Shown piece by piece: positions 56,761 through 64,000 of a stretch of 64,000 bases of DNA. The DNA comes from Larix kaempferi (lineage: Eukaryota > Streptophyta > Pinopsida > Pinales > Pinaceae), in contig BSBM01000442.1 in the NCBI GenBank assembly GCA_027924585.1, positions 2,728,001-2,792,000 of the forward strand. The letters run 5' to 3'. The notes below the pieces were generated by a model. The model was not told the DNA's origin. It did not search any database and saw nothing but the letters and a program-made list of their open reading frames with translations. Both the position numbers and the translations under genes were made by a program. Position 1 is the first letter of the stretch. Every line of letters begins with the position of its first letter.

Positions 56761-58434
56761 GGGCTAAAGGTAGCTGCAACTAGGTTTTAGCAGCTAGGGT
56801 TTAGGGTTTTAGGTTTTCTTTTTATGAAGTTTTATGTACAAAATTAATAAAAATCAGACCTAATTACAAAATATAAAAATCTAAGCTAAAATAATATGTA
56901 CAAATTTACAAATTAGGGTTTTTTAGGAATTTTTGATATTTTAAAATTTTTAAGGCTTCCTAAAATTTCGCCCTAGGGTTTCTAGGGACAAGAAAGGTAG
57001 ACCGAATTTATAGGAGGGAGGTCTGAAATTTTAGGGAGGCCAAAAATTGAAAAATTTAAATTTTTGATGGGTTTCAAACATGAAATTGTAGACTTAATTC
57101 TAAGCCTAATACCACCATGAAAATGCAAAATTACACATGAAAATGCAAGTTTAACCTAACAATAATATTTAATACAAACTAGGCTTTGATGTAGAGAAAA
57201 TGGACAAACTTAGAGTTTTAATGGATGTTACCCCAAACCCTAGTCTTAGAGGAAGGTGACCAACCTTCCTCTTGGAGGGAATTTCTCCTTTTCACTAGAT
57301 TACGGTTTCTTGAAACAACCTCAAGGGTTGGTTTCAAGAGTCTAAACTAAGGCAAAGTTGGAGCTCCAAGGCTAAACTATGTAGGAACTTCCTCTTGGGA
57401 GCGTTTCTACTATGCTAAGGTATAGAAAAGTAGATAAATGACCCTATTCAAAGAGAATGCAGCCCTACGACTACCATTCAATCCTTTAAGATGCACAATC
57501 TACTTACCATTCAACAAGCAAACCTTAAAAAAAAAGGATTACTTGTGCATGAGTTATTCCAACTAATCTAGCATCCACATAGCATTTGCAAGACAAAGAG
57601 TGCATCCAACTTTCATCCAAGAGACAAAAGATCTTCCTCCAAGAGGTGCGCATCACTCCAAAAAAACCCTTCTAGGATAAAAAAGTAACATAATGAATTT
57701 TATCTCATAAGTTGTGTGTAAAAATGAAGTGAAGAGATTGTATTTATATGATCTCACTCTCACTTTTAAAAAAATAACAGAGCCTACATGCTTTAAAATG
57801 TCAATTTAAAATTAAAACATGTCAACTTAAAATTATAACATAAAATAACATAAAATAATCAAATTTGTGGGTAACTTGGGGCATTTTCTCCAGAGTTTAC
57901 CCAAGAATGATTAAAATAGCTAAAAATGTGCAAATCACTCCAAACTGAAGGTTGGAGTAGGCAAGGGAGGGACATCATGCCCCATCTAACCCCAACAGTA
58001 GTGAAAATCCCTCAACGCCCCCCCATATCAAGCAATGTGGCTTGGTACAAAGGATGATGTCATCATGACAAGGAGCCCAAGGAGAGAGGTCCCTGTGATG
58101 CAGAGGGACCAGGAGGGTGTGAATGGTGACCTGGAAGAGAGATATAAGCCTCAGTGCTGAGAGAGAAATCATCAGAGTGATAAAACAGGTGGGGGGTCAT
58201 GTGACCCAGTGACCCACCCCTAGGAGCCTTGGACATCAACCTTAGGGATTCAAGGCCTTTTATGAGGCAGTCAACAATGCCACTAAGCCATAGTACTCCC
58301 AGAAGAAGAACCAAATGGTTTGGCCATGACCCTCCCTTAGAAAATGCTGGAAAACACCCCTCTTGGTCAGAAAAAAATGACCCTCTCTCCTTGGGGCACA
58401 TTTGAAGGTGTGTTGGTACTGGTACCACGTAGTA

Positions 58435-59217
58435 GGTATCATCTTTGGTTTAATGCTCTCCTTGTTTCTCTCTTGTGGCATGTGTGGTGGCATTATAGGG
58501 GCTTGTCAAAGGGGTCACCCCTTTCCTCATGGGTTGGTTATTTGTTGTGAACACTTGTTCTTGAGTCGGATGCTCCTATTTTTTCTTGATGGTCTCCTTG
58601 GTTCGTGGATTGATGAGTTGGCATGGAGGTCGGAGTTTGGTTGTTATGTGGACATTCATTGTACATATGTTAAGGTGCTTTCCCACTTGGCAGAGTATTG
58701 CACATGGATCTATTTGTTGGTTGAGGGTTTGACCCCTTGATGAATGGAAGTGACCTTTTGCACTTGTTGACTTGTATTGGTTTTCCATTGATGAGCAACC
58801 ACCCTTTGGAGGGTTGTTTACACACTCATTTAGGCCATTTTTTATGGGACGTTTTTGGAGGGGCATCCTAGCTTCCAGAGCAGCTATCTTTTGATAGAGT
58901 GCTTAGAATTGGGCCATCTCCACTGCATTAGATGTAGAGTGGTCGTGGGATTTTCAAAAAGTGGTTAGAAATTCGATAAATATTGTGGAAGTTAGCATTT
59001 CCAAAATTTTCCTTTAAAGATCTGCATTGTATTTTCATCGTGCATCCCTTTTGGAACCTTTTCATTGAGAACGTTCACCTTATTTGAGGAGTTGCTCCAC
59101 CTTTTGAGGCCTTTGCTTGGAGCGCTACCTTTGTAGAGCCTTTGTAGGCTAGGTTTGATGACTTCTTGTCATCACTCGCTCTCATTTGATGGATATTGTA
59201 TTTGTGCTTTTGACCAC

Positions 59218-59255
<38 letters not shown>

Positions 59256-59640
59256 TGTTAGAGTTTGTTAGGGTTAGTGGATTTTTTTGATTTGTTTACT
59301 CTACCCTAGGCTAGATCTATGATTTTATCATTATTTTATTGTAAAGGAAATTGAGCTCCTCTCTTATATAAGAGAGCCTCTTCATCATTCATTTTTCATG
59401 TTTGGATTGGTGTAGAAATCTCACTAAGACTTGATATGCTTGATGAATATCATGCTCAAGTTAGTGTTGAAGATACCACTTTGGTTATTCCCTTATAGAT
59501 CCTAGGATAAATCTTGCCTTTCTTGGATATGGTAGGAATTGGCTCTCAAACCCTAGCTATCCTTGGATGTTAGTAAGTCTTTCATTATGATTGACTCCAT
59601 TTGCCCATTTGATAAGACACTAGTCTCCAATACCTTCATC
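58435..59640 (+). other. LTR-like continuation of R, no gene
   Basis: Continues the LTR-like sequence cut by B. Contains (TA)n and a TATA-like ctcttatataagagag near 59371-59386 followed by leader-like sequence. No coding motif; the end of this LTR is not determined. Confidence 0.4.
59221..59253. repeat. (TA)n microsatellite
   Basis: About 16 uninterrupted TA units. Confidence 0.9.
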
Positions 59641-59699
59641 ACCATTATCTTTTACTTTCATAAAAAAACCTTGTTTGGCTAGGATTAATCTTCAAATTT

Positions 59700-61244
59700 G
59701 CCATCGAGAGACAACGCTTCCAGAACTAGTTCTAGGACATCTCACCCAAACTCTATCTCATGGAGGTGATTATTAGACCCATGGTTCTCTATGCCTTCGA
59801 GATTTGGGGATCGAGCTTGGTACAAAAAGACTGGGACCAGATGGGGAGAGTTCAGACCTTGCTTCTCAGGTGCATCATTAGATGCAAGTGTTGTTCCGCA
59901 ACCCATTATTCAGGAAGAGTTCGATGTCCACCAATTCCGATTTGAGGTCATCTTTTGCTTGGTCTCTTTCCTTCATAGAGTCGGATCTTTCAGGGACTTT
60001 GCCACCGATAGAGAGAGTTACCCCTACCTTGCGCACTACTCCTCTGAGGCTGTTGCTTTAGATCACCCCACAGGTCATGCACGTGGTTGATTTTCAAAGG
60101 CATCTCGGCTTCTCGAGTCGGTGATCGTCTCTCAGAGCGCCTTCCCTCGTTCAGATTCTCCTTGGATGCGTCGAGCCATCTTTTGCCGCCTAGACAGGTA
60201 CTGAATCAATCCATCAAAGAGGATATCTACAGATTATACATTCAAGTCACTTGGACTTCATCTCTGATGAGCTTGGGCTCGAAGATGTTCTTCTACCTTG
60301 AGCACTTCTTGGAGCTACAGGATGGCATTATCGTTTTCCCCCCATACACACGTAGGCATTGGATGCACTCACTTAGGATCCCCTTGGGACAACTTTGGGT
60401 GGATTCTCATCGACTCCGAGTGGAGACTAACCACCATCTACTGTGATTTGATAGGATCTGCCAGATGTGCCACCTACAGGAGCTAGAGACAGAGATGCAC
60501 CTCATTTTTAGGTGCCCTTTATAGTATGAGATCAGAGGACGATATCAATGCCCCTATAGGGACTCAGGAGGATCCCTCTCCACCTTCTTTGGTATCAAGA
60601 CCAGAGATGCCTTGTCCTCTTCATTAGGGAGATATTCAGCTATAGTCATAGATCCTACACATCCTACTCTGCCTTGGGAGGACCGGAACGATCAACTCTT
60701 ATTTTAGTGTTGATCCGTCAGATTAGAGCAATAAGCGATAGGCAGAGTCCTAGAGTAACTTCGACAGTAGAGTGGTGAGACCTCGGGTCTTCGCTTAGCC
60801 TCCCCCACAGGGAGACCGATTGATTTTATTGAGACCGGTTTGGAGTTGCCAAACTATACATCAATACATTCATTCTTAGAGTGTTATAGAGATCGGGTCC
60901 AGACATATCCAAAGCAGGGTGCCTCCTGCTCGTTAGATTCCCTCATAAACCCAACGAGGTAGCCAATGATCTATCTAGAGTTTCTTTCCTTCAACCTTAG
61001 TCCTCGCTTCTACATCCCTGTAGGATCATATAGTCGGACACCCGGACGGCTCCGGAGAGCCTTGACACTGAGTAGGCTCCCCAATCCCCCCCCTTGCTCT
61101 CGACCATCAGACCCAAGAGATCTTGACATCACTGGATTCATCTTCAGCTCTCTCACACGATCTTCCTGTCTTGACAGGTTCTTAAGTTGTTTGAGTTGTC
61201 TAGTCTTGGAAACTCACTTTGTATTTTGCATTTTGTACCTTTGA
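59700..61244 (+). pseudogene. LINE (non-LTR) ORF2 C-terminal remnant
   Basis: Plus-strand frames show the region after the RT of plant LINEs: VIIRPMVLYAFEIWGSSLVQ, KDWDQMGRVQTLLLRCIIRC, then in another frame PQPIIQEEFDVHQFRFEVIF, FLHRVGSFRDFA. A later frame gives CQMCHLQELETEMHLIFRCP (a CX2C...H...C element found at the end of such proteins), followed by YYEIRGRYQCPYRD. Several frameshifts and stops are present; no RT core is seen upstream, so it is a 5'-truncated copy, as LINEs often are. The 3' end is uncertain; no clear poly-A tail or TSD was found. Confidence 0.65.
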
Positions 61245-61329
61245 CATAGATAGATACATGTTTATGAGGATGTACTATTGCGTGTATCTTTTCTTTATTT
61301 TATTTTATCTTAGTTTTGGCATTTTCTAG

Positions 61330-61434
61330 GAGCTGCATTTGAGCAAATCGCACTACCAAGAAAACTACAAAATTCTTCATTTGATCTGTGGGGAAGCAAT
61401 CCTCGTCATAATCGGCATTCATCTCATTATCCAG
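61330..61434 (+). other. Candidate internal exon of an unknown gene
   Basis: A 105-bp stretch preceded by a pyrimidine-rich acceptor (tttggcattttctag) and followed by a consensus donor (ccag/gtatgc). The only frame open throughout reads AAFEQIALPRKLQNSSFDLW and SNPRHNRHSSHYP. I do not recognise the protein. It could be a chance combination or part of a retroelement leader. Confidence 0.2.
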
Positions 61435-62200
61435 GTATGCTTGAAAGGTTAGTATTTTTCTTCCTTGGCTTATCCATTATTTCTAGATCTCAAAACCCTA
61501 AACTTCAAAACCCTCATTTTTTTATTTTTATTTTTCATATCTATGGAGATCTAGCAATTATTGGGGCTTAATAATTAAAACCCACCTCTAAAATCAACAT
61601 AACATTCCCGATCTATAATTTGGTGGACATCCGACTCCATTTACCCCTTGATCTAAGGCACTAGTCCTCTCTTGAGGAAGTCGCACTCCTTGGGTAAGTG
61701 GCCATTTGCTAGATCCCTCATGTGGGTATTGCTTGTTCTTTCATAAATCCATAGATCCTCATCATAGCAAACCCCCTAGTGCCACATCACTTCAATTTTC
61801 ACCTTGTGGGCCCCATTTGGACCATTTTCCTCATTTTAAGGGTGGGCCCCACTTGGGTACTTTTACTTGGCATTAGATCTTTCTAGATCTACTACTTTAA
61901 CCCTATAAGTGACCTTCATTTATCCTTGGTTGAACATTTGTCTTTCCTTAAGCCTCTTCAACCAAGCCCTAACTCATTGGCTCCACTTATCTATTCTAGA
62001 TCTAGATCTAATCCTATCTTGGTCTCCTACTTTATCATCATCACATTTCCCTAGGAGGTCTAGGTTGGGTTCGCTAGCCTTCATTGGCTAAGCTAGGGTC
62101 TCCCCCTTGGTCTTGCTTAGGCTTGATCTAAAGTGAAGAGTGCCTCGGTTAATGTGACACCCAACTTGCATTGGGAACCGTGGCATCCCTTGGGTCACCT
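61435..62200. other. No gene seen
   Basis: Mixed-composition DNA with short open frames without motifs. Confidence 0.4.
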
Positions 62201-62210
62201 CTTAAGTTGT

Positions 62211-62610
62211 CTACACTTCTACCGTTCTGGATAGGATACCTTTAGAGACAACTACAAGTTGTGTGATAACATGGACATCTGCAAGAGCATTAATAGAACT
62301 AGTAGAAGCACAACTACGTTGGCTAGTGCTTGGCATGCTTGGATCTATGGTTGCATCACCTACCACTGCTGGATCCACATCCAAATCAACCCACCCCAAG
62401 TCTTCTGCATCAAAATCATGATCAGGATCAAACTCTGCCAGGTGAGACTCCTCTACCCATTCTGAGGTTGGATCAATATCATCCAACACAATGGGATTTA
62501 TATCAGGTCTTCTGTTTAATAATTGGTTGTGCCTTAGTCGGAGGTCGTACTTCAAGAAGACGAGATCTTTCCTTTCTCTTCAAGATGCTGCGTAATAGGG
62601 TCCTCAAAAG
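62211..62610 (-). pseudogene. hAT transposase C-terminal remnant
   Basis: On the minus strand the frame reads KDLVFLKYDLRLRHNQLLNR, then PIVLDDIDPTSEWVEE and a Glu/Asp-rich end (DFDAEDLGWVDLDVD) with a stop at 62211. This is the tail that follows the dimerisation domain in plant hAT transposases (the LVYV.YNLRLR block and IDPTSEWV block). The DNA-binding and catalytic parts are not recognisable upstream (62620-62900), so this is a fragment of an old transposon or a domesticated relative. Confidence 0.65.
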
Positions 62611-62619
62611 CAACATTGG

Positions 62620-64000
62620 GCTTCCTTGTTAAATTAAGAATAAAAGCTACAAAGATAGATGCTTTCAAAACAAAGCAACTTTGCTGACTTGACAAGTTCA
62701 AAACATCACCCTAAGGACAACAGTACATTCTAGGATGGATTGACTATGATGACCTATTTCAATGTGCTTTTCTGCCCTGAAAAATAGCACTACAGCTAGC
62801 AGACCATAGCATGTTTTCTACTATTTTAAAACTATCTTCTTTGGTTAATTACAGAGCTGATTCTTAGAGAGGAATCACACGAAATTTATCCCATTTATGG
62901 GCCTATACCTCCTGTTATCACCTAAACTGTAGTTACCCCTATGGATGTATCCAGTGGTGGATGGCAATAGGGAAGGGCAACTCAAAAGGTGCAACCACGA
63001 TCACCTCGACCTCCAATATATGGTTGTCACGCCAGTCGAGGCAACCTTCGCTTTATGTTATCTAGCCCAGACAACAAAGGGGGAGACCCGATCTACTCCC
63101 GACAGGAGAGATCAAAACCAAGACACCAAATTAGGGTATTTCTAAGTGAAGTTAGGTGTATGGTTTATCCTAGACCCTAGGATGAAGTCACAAGCCAAGT
63201 GAGGGGTTCAATGGGTATAACTTTGGTCCATAGTTGATGTGAGAGTGACTTATAATGTTTGAAGTGAGATCTAGGATTAGTGTACTAGTTCAATGTTGGA
63301 AGATCCACTGCCTTGGGAACCGTGTCCAATGCAGGGTAGTTTAAGGGTTGAATTGGGGCTAACTAGTACAAGTGACAAGCTTGACCATGATACATGATGG
63401 CATCAAGGGTTTGGTTCACCACACTAAGGTCAAACCACAAGTTAATCCAACAATCTAAGAAAGTCGAATTGACTTGGAGAATAACCAGTGCCTTGGGAAT
63501 TGGGATAATGGAGTCAAAGTAGGGTTGACTTGTGATTAAGGGCTCCTAGTACTTGGGACAAGTGGGCAATAAAGGTCTTGGTGGATAAATAGGTCTAGAT
63601 CTAGATTTAACCCAAGTGGACCACAATCCCTTAAAACAAGGAATGCTATCCCCAGGGCAAGATTTGACAAAGTGATACTCTAGACCTAGGTTTAGAATTA
63701 TTCCGGTTCCAAATCCGCAAGAATCTCAAGTACCCACGTCCTAGAAGTGAGTTAACTCACTTCTCCAAGGTGGTGCGACTTTGCCCAAGGAGGTCAAAAA
63801 TGAGGGTTAGGTAGGTCAAGACAAGTCGAATGGCATCCAAACTTTAGATCCGGGTAGGTTGGTCAGGTAGGAGTGTGGATCTATAATTTCGTGGCAATCC
63901 AACGGCTAGATCTTACTAGATCTGAGTTTAAGTGCACCTAATGGTCCAAAATGGGGATTAAATCTCTTAAAATGTGGAATAGGGCCCACAAGGTGAATTT
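62620..64000. other. Right end of window, no gene seen
   Basis: No open frame with motifs. A loosely repeated phrase of the type 'ccttgggaa..g.g' with 'agtgggcaa/caagtg' recurs between 63290 and 63660, possibly a diverged repeat. Confidence 0.4.

Larger units (their letters stand above)
49159..58434 (-). mobile_element. B: solo LTR of the same family as A, interrupted by Copia element K1
   Basis: Perfect TSD ggtat (49154-49158 and 58435-58439). Starts TGTTACCGGATG and ends CACGTAGTA (mutated GTAACA). Without K1 it is about 3.2 kb. Its right part (57860-58434) aligns with 48110-48689 of A through blocks such as aatccctcaacgcccccc and agccatagtac.ccc.g. TATA-like tataaata near 57732 on the minus strand. 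Confidence 0.85.

Noticed and set aside
58576-58866. Minus-strand open frame in the R LTR-like stretch
   Set aside because: No motif, short, and lies in repeat-derived DNA.
62945-63180. Two overlapping small plus-strand frames
   Set aside because: No motif or splice context; consistent with chance.

Overview
This window looks like plant nuclear DNA from a large, transposon-rich genome; a gymnosperm or similar giant-genome vascular plant is my best guess, but the organism is inferred. The evidence is one plant-type gene exon followed by a 5' splice site, plant Ty3/Gypsy (chromovirus and Tat-like) and Ty1/Copia retrotransposons with plant tRNA primer sites, LINE and hAT remnants, foldback DNA elements, and no bacterial-style genes, operons, rRNA, tRNA or CRISPR.

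Layout. 1-3600 is non-coding with several families of diverged tandem repeats. At 3632-3884 lies the first coding exon of a serine carboxypeptidase-like protein; no second exon is recognisable anywhere downstream, so the sequence to the right is either a very long intron or the gene is broken. Its presumed intron carries a near-complete chromodomain-type Gypsy element, G1 (5069-14841; TSD gaaat; 1.63-kb LTRs about 2% diverged), whose leader holds a palindromic 31-bp minisatellite. 14847-18540 holds an RNase H pseudogene (minus strand), a 552-bp foldback MITE (16886-17437) and an LTR-like stretch.

18545-43629 is a stack of nested insertions. The base is an old minus-strand Copia element, C1. 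Its gag is split by M (19045-25280, minus), a Tat-like element without reverse transcriptase or integrase. Its 5' LTR is split by P (26278-43178, plus; TSD cacac), a decayed Tat-like Gypsy element with gag, protease, additional RNase H, RT, RNase H and integrase. The RT of P is split by F (31698-38335), a foldback element with the same termini as the MITE and no target-site duplication. F is itself split by X (32076-37249), a 5.2-kb segment with a 17-bp TSD and an A-rich end, carrying an unrecognised open reading frame.

43635-59600 starts with R, another RT-less Tat-like element related to M. Two solo LTRs of one family (A, 45939-48689; B, 49159-58434) are inserted in it, and B is split by K1 (49756-55801), a young-looking Copia element (558-bp LTRs, about nine differences, TSD aagga). 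59700-61245 is a LINE C-terminal remnant, 62211-62610 a hAT transposase tail (minus), and the rest to 64000 has no gene I can support.

The gag-pol frames of G1 and K1 are broken almost only by in-frame stops (mostly TAG), with one frameshift between them. Autonomous P and RT-less M and R share LTR termini (TGTTAC...GTAACA-like) and related coding modules, which suggests a parasite/helper family. Coordinates of element ends come from matching LTR or terminal repeats plus target-site duplications; protein calls come from motifs read in the translations, without database searches.
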